Source of the DNA: Planctomicrobium piriforme
Lineage (GTDB): Bacteria > Planctomycetota > Planctomycetia > Pirellulales > UBA1268
Assembly (NCBI GenBank): GCA_945861585.1
Contig: CAMAVC010000018.1
Coordinates: forward strand, 1 to 44,575
Reading direction: 5' to 3'
Length of the DNA: 44,575 nt
Positions 35,585-44,575 of the stretch are shown one piece after another. Position 1 is the stretch's first letter. Every line of letters begins with the position of its first letter. A program made the position numbers and the translations under genes. Below the pieces are notes generated by a model. That model saw only the letters and a program-made list of their open reading frames with translations, was not told the origin of the DNA and did no database searches.

Positions 35585-38500
35585 CGCGGCACCTCCGCCC
35601 CGCGTGACTCGACGCGGATCAGGCCGACCCGGCCGGCCGCCCCGACTCCGTCGACGGCAGAGTCATGGACCACGCCGACGATCGCCACGCCCGAGCCGTC
35701 TTCCATGACGGTCACGTCATAAATCCGCCAGTCGGGGCGGATCTCATCGAGCGTGGTCAGCGTCGCGGCATCCGAGACGCGCACGTTTTCGTTGTCGGCC
35801 GTGACGAGCGTGCGACCGTCGGCAAGATAGGCCACGCCGATCAGATCACGCTCGTGGGCCGCCAACGTGCCGACGGCCGCGCCGGTGGCATCGAAAACCA
35901 TCACCAAGCCGTCGTTCATTCCGCACACAAGGCGGGTGCCATCGGGCGACCAGGCGAGCGACTGCACGTCGCCCGGCAGGTCGGGCAGCACGCGCACGCC
36001 CCGCGCGCCGGAATTCCGCAGGTCGCGGGAGAGGTTGCTCAGATCGTAGAGTTTGACCCGACGTCGGCTTCCGGCGGCAAGGAGCGTGGGGGAGGACGGA
36101 GCGACTGCGAGGCAGTCGACATTCTTCTCGAAGTGATCGATCACGACGGCCCGCGATGCAACCGGGCTCCAGACCACGAGCCGCCCGCCTTGGCAACCGA
36201 TGGCGACGAGACCATCTCCAGTGACGGCCCCACTACAACCGACGATGTCGGGCTCACCCGCGATGACGGGGAGCGGGCCTTCGGCGGCAGATCGCCCGGC
36301 AAACGTGACGAGCGGGAGCTTCGCGGGAAGCGCCACGATGAGATCGCGATGGCGGTCAATCACGAGATCCCTCGTCGAGCCCGCCAGAAGCATGGGCAGC
36401 GCACGGATTTCGCCGCTGCCGGGATCAACCACATCGATCCTTCCGACGATCGACGGCGTGCGTGTCGGCCCCATGGACACGCTGTCGTATCCGATCAGGA
36501 GCGCGTGGCGATCGCCCTCCGCAGTCGTCGATGCCACCGCCGTCGCCCGCCCCCCGGTGTGTGGGATGACGACCACACCTGCCATGTCCGGCGGCGTGCG
36601 GTCATCCCAGCGACGGAGCGTGCCATCGGCACCGGCCGTCAGCACCCGACCCTCGTGATCGAACTGCGCATCCCAGATGCGGCCCACGTGGCCTACGAAC
36701 CGTTGCTCGAGGGATCCGCTGGCGATGTCGTACAGGCGTGCGATTCCGTCCTTACCGGCGGTGACGAGCTTCGATCCATCAGGCGAGAATCCGCAGCCGT
36801 CGGTCCACGAGGGATGCTGCGGAAGAATTCGGACAGGAGCCCCGTCGTCCACACGCACCACCATCGGGTTGCGAGAGTGCCCCACCATGGCGAGCAATTG
36901 TTTGTCTGCGGAGATCGCCAGCCGCGCGATCACTTCCGGGTGTTTCGCGAGCACGCGTGTCTCGCCTCCACTCTTTACGTCCACCATGAGCGCCATGGGG
37001 CCGATCGCGATAGCCAGCCGCGTGCCATCGAGCGCGCACAGCGATTCGATCTCCGCGTCATGGGCCGCGGGAAGGGAGATCGTCCGTGGCTCTGCTGCAT
37101 CGAGCCGGCCTTTGTCCAGGGGCACCACCCGCAGGACGCGATCAGTTCCGCCGTAGGCGATGAATGCACCGTCCGCTGCGAACACAACGCCGTAGAGTGC
37201 GGAGCCAACGGACGGCATTTCGCCCCGAGCCGCGCCGTCAATGGCGCTCCACAGCCGGAGCGTGCCATCCTCACCGACCGTGGCGACGGTGCCACCGTCG
37301 GGTGAGAAAGCCACGCCATTGATCTCGTCGTGCGCACGCACCGACCGCACACCGTGCTGCGACGACGCGGTGTCGAGCGGACCGATCAGGAGCGTGCCAT
37401 CGGCGGCCCCAGCCGCAAACAGAGAGCCATCGGGCGAGATGCACACATCGTGGAGCGATGCATGCGGGGAGCCGCCCTGCGGCAGGAGCAACGTCTCCTC
37501 GCCATGCAGCCGTCGCTCGAGCCAGCGCCCGGCAAACGAGTCGGCCAGCCCGGAGTCGACCCTTCGGCAGGCGTCGAGGTGACCGAGTGCGGCAGCGGCG
37601 TTGCCGGTGCGGAAGGCATCGAATCCGCGTCGCAGGGCTGTGGCCGCCTCGTGGCGACGCATGTCGGCTGCGGTGGCGGCATGCCGGGCACGCTCGCGGC
37701 TCCGCTCACCTGCCGCCCAGCCGGCCAGCAAGACCGCAGCCAGCGCACAGGCAGCCAAGCCCGCCGCCAAAGGGCGACGAAGCACGGCGCGAACGAGGCG
37801 GCTTGCGGGCGACAACGGCCGCGCGACCGTCGGCTGACCGTCGAGATAGCGCTGCAGATCGGCGGCCAACTCTCTGGCCGAGCCGTAGCGGTCGCGCGGG
37901 TTGCGGGCGAGGCACGCGAGACAGACCGCGCCCAAATCTCGCGACAGGCCCGACTGTACGCGGTCGCAGGGCGGCGGCTCGTCGAGCAGAATCTGCCGAA
38001 ACGTGTCGGCATCGGTGCGCCCCCCTCGCAGGCACCGCCCGGTGAGGAGGCGGTCGAGCAGGAGGCCGAGCGAGTGGATGTCGGACCAGGGGCCGACAGG
38101 GCCGATCGTGGCGTCAACCTGCTCGGGCGCCATCCACGTTGGCGTGCCCACGCGGGCACCGGTTTGCGTGAGACGCGTTGCCCCGTCGTCGGCTGCGCTG
38201 GACGCTTTGCCGAGGCCGAAGTCGCCGAGCTTCACGGTCACCCCGGGCGACAAGGCGGCCGGATCACCGGGGTGTGCGGGCACGAGCAGCACGTTGGCCG
38301 GCTTGATGTCGCGGTGGATCACGCCCTCGTCGTGCGCGTAGGCGACGGCCCGGGCGAGTGTCAGCACGAGATGCACGGCCACCCGCGGCTGCAGTGGCCC
38401 CGGGTGCTCATCGAGCCACTCGGACAGGCTTCCGCCCGCGCAGAACTCCTGGGCGATGTACGCGAGCCCGTCGGCCTCGCCGACCTCGTGGATCGTGACG

Positions 38501-38940
38501 ATGTGTGGATGCGAAAGCCGGGCGGCGATCTCGGCCTCGCGCAGGAAGCGCCGCCGCAAGCCGGGCGTGACAATCGCCTCGGGCCGCGGCACCTTGAGCG
38601 CCACGCGGCGATTGAGCGAGGAATCGATCGCCTCGGCGACGCGGGCACACCCGCCGCTGCCAGCCACACGCACGATCTCGAAGCGGCCGATCTGCTTCGG
38701 CAGGGGCGGATCGTCGTCACTGGCCGTCGGACGGCTGGCGGCAGCGGCCTGCCGCAGCATGAGGATCGCGTCAATGGCGTCGCCAAGCTGGGGGTGGGTG
38801 AGCCCGGTAGCGGCATGAGTCGCAGCGGAGAGTCTGGTCACACCGGGGTCGACGCCATGCAGGCAGTCGTCAAGCGCAGCCAGTCGCTCGACGAGGCCGT
38901 CGCTCAGATCGTCGTCGGCGGAGCAGTCTGAGGGGCGCAT
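35581..38940 (-). CDS. Transmembrane Ser/Thr protein kinase with WD40 sensor domain
   Basis: 1119 residues from ATG 38940. A Hanks-type kinase domain spans about 85-350: glycine loop [13 protein letters not shown] (first Gly of GxGxxG is Ala-flanked), Lys116 in [19 protein letters not shown] (Asp211), DFG at 240-242 and [10 protein letters not shown]. One transmembrane helix lies near 390-412 ([20 protein letters not shown]). Then come about 700 residues with WD40-type repeats ([60 protein letters not shown]). It overlaps the ECF sigma gene by 37 bases and DUF1559 by 4. It likely phosphorylates or signals to that sigma factor. Confidence 0.9.
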   Translation of the reverse strand: MRPSDCSADDDLSDGLVERLAALDDCLHGVDPGVTRLSAATHAATGLTHPQLGDAIDAILMLRQAAAASRPTASDDDPPLPKQIGRFEIVRVAGSGGCARVAEAIDSSLNRRVALKVPRPEAIVTPGLRRRFLREAEIAARLSHPHIVTIHEVGEADGLAYIAQEFCAGGSLSEWLDEHPGPLQPRVAVHLVLTLARAVAYAHDEGVIHRDIKPANVLLVPAHPGDPAALSPGVTVKLGDFGLGKASSAADDGATRLTQTGARVGTPTWMAPEQVDATIGPVGPWSDIHSLGLLLDRLLTGRCLRGGRTDADTFRQILLDEPPPCDRVQSGLSRDLGAVCLACLARNPRDRYGSARELAADLQRYLDGQPTVARPLSPASRLVRAVLRRPLAAGLAACALAAVLLAGWAAGERSRERARHAATAADMRRHEAATALRRGFDAFRTGNAAAALGHLDACRRVDSGLADSFAGRWLERRLHGEETLLLPQGGSPHASLHDVCISPDGSLFAAGAADGTLLIGPLDTASSQHGVRSVRAHDEINGVAFSPDGGTVATVGEDGTLRLWSAIDGAARGEMPSVGSALYGVVFAADGAFIAYGGTDRVLRVVPLDKGRLDAAEPRTISLPAAHDAEIESLCALDGTRLAIAIGPMALMVDVKSGGETRVLAKHPEVIARLAISADKQLLAMVGHSRNPMVVRVDDGAPVRILPQHPSWTDGCGFSPDGSKLVTAGKDGIARLYDIASGSLEQRFVGHVGRIWDAQFDHEGRVLTAGADGTLRRWDDRTPPDMAGVVVIPHTGGRATAVASTTAEGDRHALLIGYDSVSMGPTRTPSIVGRIDVVDPGSGEIRALPMLLAGSTRDLVIDRHRDLIVALPAKLPLVTFAGRSAAEGPLPVIAGEPDIVGCSGAVTGDGLVAIGCQGGRLVVWSPVASRAVVIDHFEKNVDCLAVAPSSPTLLAAGSRRRVKLYDLSNLSRDLRNSGARGVRVLPDLPGDVQSLAWSPDGTRLVCGMNDGLVMVFDATGAAVGTLAAHERDLIGVAYLADGRTLVTADNENVRVSDAATLTTLDEIRPDWRIYDVTVMEDGSGVAIVGVVHDSAVDGVGAAGRVGLIRVESRGAEVPR

Positions 38941-39575
38941 CGGGAGGGCTCGCGGAGGTCGGCTTGGAGTCGCTGCACGGCGCGATACCACACCTTGCGG
39001 ACCGCCTCGGCGCTGCGACCAACCCGGTCGCCGATTTGCTGGAACGTGAGGCCGTCCCAGTAGCGAAGCTGGAGCACGACGCGATAGTCGGCGGGCAGTC
39101 GGTCTACTGCTGCAGCGATCGCCGATGCGTCTTCACGTCGGATCGCCGACGCCTCCGGTGGCCCCCCGTGCGCAGCGGGGAACTTGAATCCAGGCTGCGT
39201 GGCCGGCGGATCGTCGCCAAATTGCAGCGGCGTCTCCCGGCGAACATCGCGTTTGCGTGATCCTTCGAACCGCCGAACCGCATCGACGACATTGTGCTGG
39301 AGGATCGATCTCAGCCAGCCAAAAAATTCCTCGGTGGTAGACCCCATGAACCCGCCGAAGGCCTGATGGACATCGCAGGCGGTCTCCTGCACGATGTCGG
39401 ACGCCGCGACCTTTGCACGGATCGCCGATGGCAGTTCGTGCTCGGCGAGGATAGTCAGGTGAGCACGGGCCCGCTCGAAGAGTAGACCGAGTGCCGCGGG
39501 AGACCCGTGGCGAGCCGCCTCGAGAAGGTCGGCCTCGTCGTCGAGCGTTGCCGATGGATGAGAAGAGGAGGCCAT
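38904..39575 (-). CDS. ECF-type RNA polymerase sigma factor (kinase-linked planctomycete group)
   Basis: 223 residues from ATG 39575. Region 2: LGLLFERARAHLTILAEHEL, then VAASDIVQETACDVHQAFGG and EEFFGWLRSILQHNVVDAVR. Region 4: LPADYRVVLQLRYWDGLTFQ, then IGDRVGRSAEAVRKVWYRA as helix-turn-helix. The linker contains SRKRDVRRETPLQF, common in planctomycete ECF factors that are encoded next to Ser/Thr kinases. No anti-sigma gene is visible; the overlapping kinase is the likely regulator. The target promoters are unknown. Confidence 0.88.
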   Translation of the reverse strand: MASSSHPSATLDDEADLLEAARHGSPAALGLLFERARAHLTILAEHELPSAIRAKVAASDIVQETACDVHQAFGGFMGSTTEEFFGWLRSILQHNVVDAVRRFEGSRKRDVRRETPLQFGDDPPATQPGFKFPAAHGGPPEASAIRREDASAIAAAVDRLPADYRVVLQLRYWDGLTFQQIGDRVGRSAEAVRKVWYRAVQRLQADLREPSRCAPQTAPPTTI

Positions 39576-39784
39576 GGGCGTCGTGCCGCTGGGATCGCAC
39601 CCTTGCACCAAAAATTGTCAATCCGAACGCTCTAAGGTTACCGTATCTTTGGGGGTGAGTGGCAACCGTGGGGGAATATCTCGGCGGAATGCAGTTTTTT
39701 ACGAAATCCTCACGTCCGGGGGCATTCATCCGGCATGCGTTGGGGTTATTCTGAGGGGATGGTTCAGGGCCACTGGGTGCAGCG
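39576..39784. other. Divergent intergenic region upstream of the ECF sigma operon
   Basis: This gap serves both the sigma operon (minus) and a PEP-CTERM gene (plus). It is AT-richer than its flanks (ACCAAAAATTGTCAATCCGA; TTTTTTACGAAATCC) and must hold both promoters. I could not identify convincing -10/-35 pairs. Confidence 0.4.
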
Positions 39785-40891
39785 ATGCAAATAGTTGCAG
39801 GCGATCTACAGAGAAAGGGCTGCACGGCGCGACAGGTTTTCGGGCGCGTGGTTGGGTTCGTGGCCGCGGTCACAGTCGTAAGCGGTTCGACGAGCCGCGC
39901 GAGTGTGATCGGCAGTTGGGATTTCAACGCCGGCTCCTTAGCTGCCGCGGCGGTCGTGCCCGGAGCGACACTCACGAGGCTGCCGGACACACCTTACTAC
40001 GTGCCGTATGGTGGCACACCCAATCCGCCCGCGCTCGCATTCGCCACGACTACGGACTTCGGCATCGCGCCTCTCGGCGGCTACACCGGCAAGGTGATGC
40101 GGGTGCCCGACATGTCGGGCCGCGGCGCGGCGGCAGGGCTGATGGCGGCGTTTTCACCACTGGCCAACGGTCTGCTGCCGAGCGGAGCGGCGGCGACGAA
40201 GCTGAATCGCTATTCCCTCGTGATGGACATTCTCGTCCCGAACTCGAGTTTTGGTGGGAGCGTAAGCCATATCGCACTCTTTCAGCCGCGGGCGAACAAC
40301 GACGGCTCATGGTTCGTGCGCGAACCGACTCGCAACATGGGCTCTACCGTCGCCTATTCAGCGGTGAACTCGTTTCAGCCCGATACGTGGTATCGCGTCG
40401 CGCAGGTGATGGCGCTCGATGCGGACACTTCGGCACCCCGTTGTGAATATTTTCTGAACGGATCACGTGTCGGCGTGATCGTGCCAGACCAGATCGTGGT
40501 CGATGACGACCGTAATGCCGCCCTCAAGAATCAGGATCTCGTTCCCGACGGTGCCTGGTCGATCGGCACGCTTTCCGACAGTGCAGCCGCGTTGCCGGCT
40601 TCGCAGTCGGGATTTTTCGTGTTGAACGACCAGTCAAGCGAGTACGGGGAGATTTACGTCGCAAACCTCCAGTTTCGTGACGACGCCCTCGGTGTGGATG
40701 CCCTGGCCGCCCTAGGGGGCCCCGGCGGGGGCGTGATCCCCGTTCCCGAGCCGGGCGGGCTGCACGGGCTGCTCGCGTTCGTGGCGGCATGGCTGGCCGC
40801 AGCATCATGCAAGCCTCGCGATATCCACCGGCCACGGCTTGCTCCAGGACGCCCGGGTGACCTGCCCCGCTTCACCGATCAACGTCAGTAA
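39785..40891 (+). CDS. PEP-CTERM sorted extracellular protein with extended tail
   Basis: 368 residues. N-terminal signal (VVGFVAAVTVVSGSTSRA) then a concanavalin/LamG-like beta domain: VIGSWDFNAGSLAAAAVVPG, MDILVPNSSFGGSVSHIALF, DTWYRVAQVMALDADTSAPR, EYFLNGSRVGVIVPDQIVVD. The PEP-CTERM motif IPVPEPGGLHGLLAFVAAWL is followed by about 30 more basic residues (KPRDIHRPRLAPGR), longer than usual for this sorting signal. The end overlaps the convergent gene by 20 bases. Divergent from the ECF sigma operon, so possibly under its control. Confidence 0.78.
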   Translation: MQIVAGDLQRKGCTARQVFGRVVGFVAAVTVVSGSTSRASVIGSWDFNAGSLAAAAVVPGATLTRLPDTPYYVPYGGTPNPPALAFATTTDFGIAPLGGYTGKVMRVPDMSGRGAAAGLMAAFSPLANGLLPSGAAATKLNRYSLVMDILVPNSSFGGSVSHIALFQPRANNDGSWFVREPTRNMGSTVAYSAVNSFQPDTWYRVAQVMALDADTSAPRCEYFLNGSRVGVIVPDQIVVDDDRNAALKNQDLVPDGAWSIGTLSDSAAALPASQSGFFVLNDQSSEYGEIYVANLQFRDDALGVDALAALGGPGGGVIPVPEPGGLHGLLAFVAAWLAAASCKPRDIHRPRLAPGRPGDLPRFTDQRQ

Positions 40892-41396
40892 GGTCTTCGA
40901 GGAACTCCGGGCAAGCGCCCCGAAGCCACACCCGCCTGTCGTCGAAACGCCGGCTTCGCAGAAACACCTCCACGAAGCCGGAAGCCATCCCAAACACGAG
41001 GATCACTCCCGACATCAACGCCAGCAGAAAAGGTATCCCGACCCACGGGCTTATTCGGTCGGTGATGACGAAGAAAACTCCCGCCGCGCCACCAACCAGA
41101 AGCGCCCAAGTGGCCGCGAACAGATACCTCAACTGGCGGCGGTGCACCGCACAGAGCCTGATTCGCACCTCGACCGGACCGGTATAGCGGTCACCCGTGA
41201 GATGATCCGAGATACGCTCGATAGCATTACCGATCAGGAATGCTGCCACACCTGAGCGTCGCCCATGTCGCGATCGGCCGAATCGCACCGTCGCCGTTGC
41301 TCCAGAGGCCGGGGCATTACAGACCGGACAACGATGGGGAAGCGTGACTCCGTCGTAGACCACGAGCAGGTCGCCGTCTCGTTGAAGATCGTCCAT
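40872..41396 (-). CDS. Small membrane protein with zinc-ribbon-like cysteines
   Basis: 174 residues from ATG 41396. Cys23 and Cys26 in LPHRCPVCNAPA and a later C-x2-H in RLCAVHRRQL suggest a zinc site. Two transmembrane helices follow (YLFAATWALLVGGAAGVFFV and VGIPFLLALMSGVILVFGMA). The pattern 'LP.RC..CN.P ... LC..H' with two helices occurs, as far as I recall, in uncharacterised planctomycete proteins. Function unknown. It converges on the PEP-CTERM gene with a 20-base overlap. Confidence 0.6.
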   Translation of the reverse strand: MDDLQRDGDLLVVYDGVTLPHRCPVCNAPASGATATVRFGRSRHGRRSGVAAFLIGNAIERISDHLTGDRYTGPVEVRIRLCAVHRRQLRYLFAATWALLVGGAAGVFFVITDRISPWVGIPFLLALMSGVILVFGMASGFVEVFLRSRRFDDRRVWLRGACPEFLEDLTDVDR

Positions 41397-41654
41397 GGAA
41401 ACGCGGTGCATGCGCGGGCGGCAGGGATGCGGAGAAAAAACACCCGCCATGGAGTGGAGGCGGAAAAGCGAACGAAACCGGACGCGAAAAATTTTTTGGC
41501 ACGCTCGAGCCCGGACTTTACCTGCTTCCAGCGGCCTTGGGACAAGCTGAGGGCAACCCACACCGCATCGTCGGCTGGACTTCGGACGAGGTCACGAGGC
41601 CATCGGCTCGTCGGCCCTTGCGGTAGACTTCGGTGCACAGGAGAAGCATGTCTC

Positions 41655-43148
41655 ATGCCCATCACTCCGCTTCAGCAGGCCCTCTGGGAACGGATCCGTG
41701 AGCACCGATTCGACGACGCCACGGCACGCTTCACATTCACCGCCCGGCTGGCGCGCGAAAACGGTTGGGCGATCGGCCGTACCGTGCGGGTGGTGGATGA
41801 GTATCGCCGGTTCGTTTTCCTGGCCATGACTGCAGGCCAGTCGATGACGCCCAGCGAGGATGTGGACCAAGCCTGGCACCTGCACCTCGCCTACACCCAG
41901 GATTACTGGGAGACATTCTGTGGCGACGTACTGCGCTCGCCCTTGCATCATGGGCCCACGCGTGGTGGTGGCGACGAGGCCGCGCGGTACGACCTGCAGT
42001 ACCGGCGGACACTCGCCGCGTACACCGCCGCGTTCGACGCTCCGCCACCGACCGACATCTGGCCGCCCCCCGAGCAGCGCTTCGGCGTTGACCTCGCATG
42101 GCGGCGGGTCAATGTGGCGAGCAACTGGGTGGTGCCGAAGCCGCCTTGGCTCCGCAGCCACAGGCGGCGGGCGACGGGCCTGGCGGGGCTCGCCGCTGTG
42201 CCGCTGGTCGCAGCGGGGATTCCGAACCCGCTCGACCTCACCGGCCCGCCGTTCCTCGCGCTCTTCATGGCGCTCGCGACTGGGTCGTTCGTCGCAGGGC
42301 TCGTGCTGTGGCGGATGTTTCAGCCGCCGGGCGATCCGACTGTCACCGGCGAGGATCTCGAACCTGTGGAGCTCGCACTGCTTGCCGACGATGGCTGCTG
42401 GCGGTGCGTGGCGACCGGCCTTACGGCGCTCGCCATCGCTCCCGAACCCTCGCCCGCTGCGAGCGGTCCGGATGCGGCCAAGGCCCCCGTGATCGTGTCG
42501 GAGGCGCCAGCCGGGGCACCGCCCAAGCTACAAGCCCTTCACTCCCGCCTCGCGGCGCTTGGCAATTGCACGACCGTAGAGGCGATCAAGGCCGCAGCCG
42601 ACGTGGCCCGGGACGAGTTCGAGCCGTCGCTCGTCACGCGGGGCTTACTCGTGGGCGACTGGTGGACGACGGCGGCCCCCTGGGTGATTTTCGGACCATC
42701 GGCCGCGACCCTGGGACTGGGGATCGCGAAGATCGTCGTGGGGTTGTCCCGAGGCAAGCCGGTGGGCTTTCTGGTGATGGGTTGCATCGGGCTCGCGGTG
42801 CTGTGCTGGTTTGCGCTCGCCCACAAGCCTCGTCGCACCAGGCAGGGAGATGCTGTGGTGCACCGGGCGTGGGACCGGTTTCGCGAGTCGGGCCAGCAGC
42901 AGGAGTGGACAAGTCGCAGGCGGACGGAGTCCACAGCGCAGCCCACGATGCTCATGCCGCTGGCTGTCGCCCTCATGGGGATCGAAGCGCTCGGCGGCAC
43001 CTCCCACGCGTTTCTCTGCTCGCCGATCGATCGGCTGCGCACAGGCGAGTCAGGCTCGGGAGGCGGCCTCGGTTGCGGCAGCTCCGGCGGCGGTGACGGG
43101 GGTGGAGGCTGCGGCGGCTGTGGCGGTTGTGGCGGAGGCGGCGACTGA
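41655..43148 (+). CDS. TIGR04222-like membrane protein with Gly/Cys-rich C-terminus
   Basis: 497 residues from ATG 41655. The N-terminal domain contains RLARENGWAIGRTVRVVDEY, then TPSEDVDQAWHLHLAYTQDY and LHHGPTRGG, followed by DIWPPPEQRFGVDLAWRRVN, a pattern I associate with TIGR04222/glycine-rich-domain proteins. Three or four transmembrane helices lie around 180-225 and 330-380. The last 30 residues are almost only Gly, Ser and Cys (GCGGCGGCGGGGD). The role is unknown; a cysteine-rich end could bind metal or be modified. It lies 129 bases upstream of the DUF4190/DUF1559 chimera and divergent from the zinc-ribbon gene. Confidence 0.72.
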   Translation: MPITPLQQALWERIREHRFDDATARFTFTARLARENGWAIGRTVRVVDEYRRFVFLAMTAGQSMTPSEDVDQAWHLHLAYTQDYWETFCGDVLRSPLHHGPTRGGGDEAARYDLQYRRTLAAYTAAFDAPPPTDIWPPPEQRFGVDLAWRRVNVASNWVVPKPPWLRSHRRRATGLAGLAAVPLVAAGIPNPLDLTGPPFLALFMALATGSFVAGLVLWRMFQPPGDPTVTGEDLEPVELALLADDGCWRCVATGLTALAIAPEPSPAASGPDAAKAPVIVSEAPAGAPPKLQALHSRLAALGNCTTVEAIKAAADVARDEFEPSLVTRGLLVGDWWTTAAPWVIFGPSAATLGLGIAKIVVGLSRGKPVGFLVMGCIGLAVLCWFALAHKPRRTRQGDAVVHRAWDRFRESGQQQEWTSRRRTESTAQPTMLMPLAVALMGIEALGGTSHAFLCSPIDRLRTGESGSGGGLGCGSSGGGDGGGGCGGCGGCGGGGD

Positions 43149-43277
43149 TGCAGCGGATGACAGCCTACTGCCCGGCCATCGCTCGCGACTCCCTGACAAT
43201 TCGTCGCCGACGGACGCTTTTGACGGCATTGCCGACGGACAATTCTTTCTCATCCACACCCAGGAGTCGAACGCTCC

Positions 43278-44246
43278 ATGTCATCTTTCAAGCATGAATC
43301 GCCGCCATCGGCCCTGTCCGACTCACCCACTCCGCTCCGCAGAAGCCGGCTCGCAGTCGCGAGCGTCGTCCTCGGCGTGCTCTCCGTCTTCGTCTGGCTC
43401 TTGGCGAGCATTCCTGGGATTGCCTGCGGAATCATGGCACTCAGCCGGATCCGGCTGAGTAAGGAAGGCGGTTCCGATCCCCGGCTGTCTGGTCGCGGCC
43501 TCGCGATCACCGGAATCGCCCTGTCGTCGATGACGACGCTCTCCGTTCCAGTGATTATCGCTCTGCTCATCCCCGCCGTGAAGGCGGCACGCAACGCCGC
43601 ATTAGCCACCAATATCTCCCAACTCTCACTCGCCATGAGCATGGCAGAACACCGTATGAACGGACTGCCCGCGGCCATCATCGATTCCGAGGGAAAGCAA
43701 CTCCTAAGTTGGCGGGTGGCGATCCTGCCGTGCCTCGGCGACGAGGCAGCGATGCTCTTCAAGGAGTTCCACCTTAACGAGCCATGGGACAGCGATCACA
43801 ATAAGTTGCTCATCAGCCGAATGCCGGCGGTGTATGCCGCGGTTGGCGCGGACGCTTCCGCAGGGCTAACCGGAACGGTCGTGCCCACCGGGCCTGGTAC
43901 CGCCATGAGCGACCCCGAACCACTCGCGAATATCGACGAGGGCGGAATATCGCGAATTGCGGGAGTCCGACTCGACGCATTCACTGAGGGAGACGGAGCC
44001 TCGGTCACCGTTGTGATGGTGGCAGCCCCGAATCTGCGCATCCCCTGGACGCAGCCGGCTGAACTCTCCGATGATCCGGCGGATGCATTTGCCGCGCTTC
44101 ACGGGGCCGGAATCGCCCGCGTCGTCGTAGCCCTCGCCGACGGATCGGTGCGACGACTCCGCACCGACCTCGACCCAGAGCAGGTCAGGGCGCTCTTTTC
44201 GCGGAATGGCAGAGACTTCGTCACAGATTCATCGCTGAACGAGTGA
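43278..44246 (+). CDS. DUF4190-like membrane module fused to a DUF1559-type domain
   Basis: 322 residues. Residues about 24-100 show the DUF4190 pattern: LAVASVVLGVLSVFVWLLAS, IPGIACGIMALSRIRL, GRGLAITGIALSSM. The second helix runs into ALLIPAVKAARNAALATNIS, QLSLAMSMAEHRMNGLPAAI, which copies the DUF1559 core after its pilin helix. LLSWRVAILPCLGDEAAMLF and FHLNEPWDSDHNK are typical of DUF1559 C-terminal parts. HGAGIARVVVALADGS is an H-x12-DG variant of the usual H-x9-DG. The prepilin site itself is lost. It looks like a polytopic replacement for the pilin-like anchor. Confidence 0.75.
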   Translation: MSSFKHESPPSALSDSPTPLRRSRLAVASVVLGVLSVFVWLLASIPGIACGIMALSRIRLSKEGGSDPRLSGRGLAITGIALSSMTTLSVPVIIALLIPAVKAARNAALATNISQLSLAMSMAEHRMNGLPAAIIDSEGKQLLSWRVAILPCLGDEAAMLFKEFHLNEPWDSDHNKLLISRMPAVYAAVGADASAGLTGTVVPTGPGTAMSDPEPLANIDEGGISRIAGVRLDAFTEGDGASVTVVMVAAPNLRIPWTQPAELSDDPADAFAALHGAGIARVVVALADGSVRRLRTDLDPEQVRALFSRNGRDFVTDSSLNE

Positions 44247-44292
44247 CTCTTGAGTCGCCGGAGCCCCGGTCGGCTAGCCTACTTCGGCACCA

Positions 44293-44575
44293 TCAGCCAT
44301 ATCCTCCTCCTGAAACCTCGACCGGCTGCCCGGCTGGCTCCTCCTCCAGGCGTCGCTCTTCCTCCTCTGCATGGCGACGGTCCGAGGAATCGTCGTCATC
44401 GCTCCACCATCTGCTCACGGCCGCACGCCGATCGAGTGCAGCGCTGTTGACGATCGGCTGCTCGGGCAGATCACCGCACAGGGCCGCGACCTGCTGCCGG
44501 AGCGGCAGGCTCACGGGCGCCGGCACCGTGCTCGGCACGACGACATCGCCTTCCGCCGTGACGATCGGGGCGATG
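44293..44575 (-). CDS. C-terminal end of an unidentified protein (cut by window edge)
   Basis: The frame is open from the window end to the stop at 44293, about 93 codons. The visible part reads APIVTAEGDVVVPSTVPAPV near the edge, then QQVAALCGDLPEQPIVNSAA, and ends with a very acidic stretch (RRHAEEEERRLEEEPAG). I do not recognise it. It converges on the chimera gene with a 46-base gap. Confidence 0.5.
   Translation of the reverse strand, partial: IAPIVTAEGDVVVPSTVPAPVSLPLRQQVAALCGDLPEQPIVNSAALDRRAAVSRWWSDDDDSSDRRHAEEEERRLEEEPAGQPVEVSGGGYG

Noticed and set aside
35665..38931. Long plus-strand frames opposite the WD40 kinase
   Set aside because: The minus strand has an intact kinase with all catalytic motifs; the plus-strand frames are Arg/His-rich shadows.
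41265..41654. Upstream extension of the TIGR04222-like gene
   Set aside because: The frame is open 130 codons earlier, but those residues look like shadow sequence of the minus-strand gene and its leader; the family N-terminus starts after ATG 41655.

Overview
The window looks like a GC-rich chromosome segment from a planctomycete, most likely a Pirellulales relative. The case rests on lineage-typical families: two canonical DUF1559 proteins with a type IV pilin-like N-terminus (G/FTIVELL) and an H-x9-DG motif, plus a third fused to a DUF4190-like module; three PEP-CTERM sorted proteins; an ECF sigma gene overlapping a WD40-bearing Ser/Thr kinase; a secreted protein with an N-terminal LEPLE/LSA-type signal; and a TIGR04222-like membrane protein. 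I see no rRNA, CRISPR array, transposase or phage module.

Layout. 1-3153 (minus): cytochrome c maturation pair, CcsA-like (cut by the window edge) and ResB. 3273-4944 (minus): a DNA-binding protein with a C-terminal membrane anchor and a small anchored protein. 5195-9627 (plus): a three-gene ExbB/ExbD-like motor operon. 9748-9854: a run of five stem-loops. 9925-13344 (minus): bioA, a SAM hydrolase family gene and a DUF4143 ATPase. 13454-16820 (minus): the full gatCAB amidotransferase set. 16849-19130 (minus): rpmB, an inositol-monophosphatase-like gene, lspA and a dksA/traR-type gene with a clear promoter. 19421-21629 (plus): thrC and dapB, overlapping. 21648-24675 (minus): a UMF1 transporter, then a DUF1559/PEP-CTERM pair. 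24899-28856 (plus): a Calx-beta/C11 peptidase, a Tat-exported 5'-nucleotidase, a secreted thermonuclease and a 28-residue basic protein. 29025-31294: a calcium/proton antiporter and small genes. 31552-34533 (plus): a PEP-CTERM protein, a decayed thermonuclease fragment, tRNA-Ser(GGA) and an ABC-F ATPase. 34535-39575 (minus): an ECF sigma - kinase/WD40 - DUF1559 operon. 39785 to the end: a PEP-CTERM protein, small membrane proteins, TIGR04222, a DUF4190/DUF1559 chimera and a partial gene at the edge.

The best candidate for an undescribed system is the 5195-9627 operon. Its two ExbD-like subunits align at the proton-carrying position of the transmembrane helix, but one has Asp19 and the other Ala19. 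That predicts an asymmetric stator with a single protonatable B-subunit. The Ala subunit also carries two copies of a periplasmic module joined by a very long glycine-rich linker.

A second theme is small palindromic repeats placed exactly at gene ends. They supply the stop codons of at least four genes (DUF4143 ATPase, IMPase-like, dapB, UMF1), and a different repeat carries the gatB stop.
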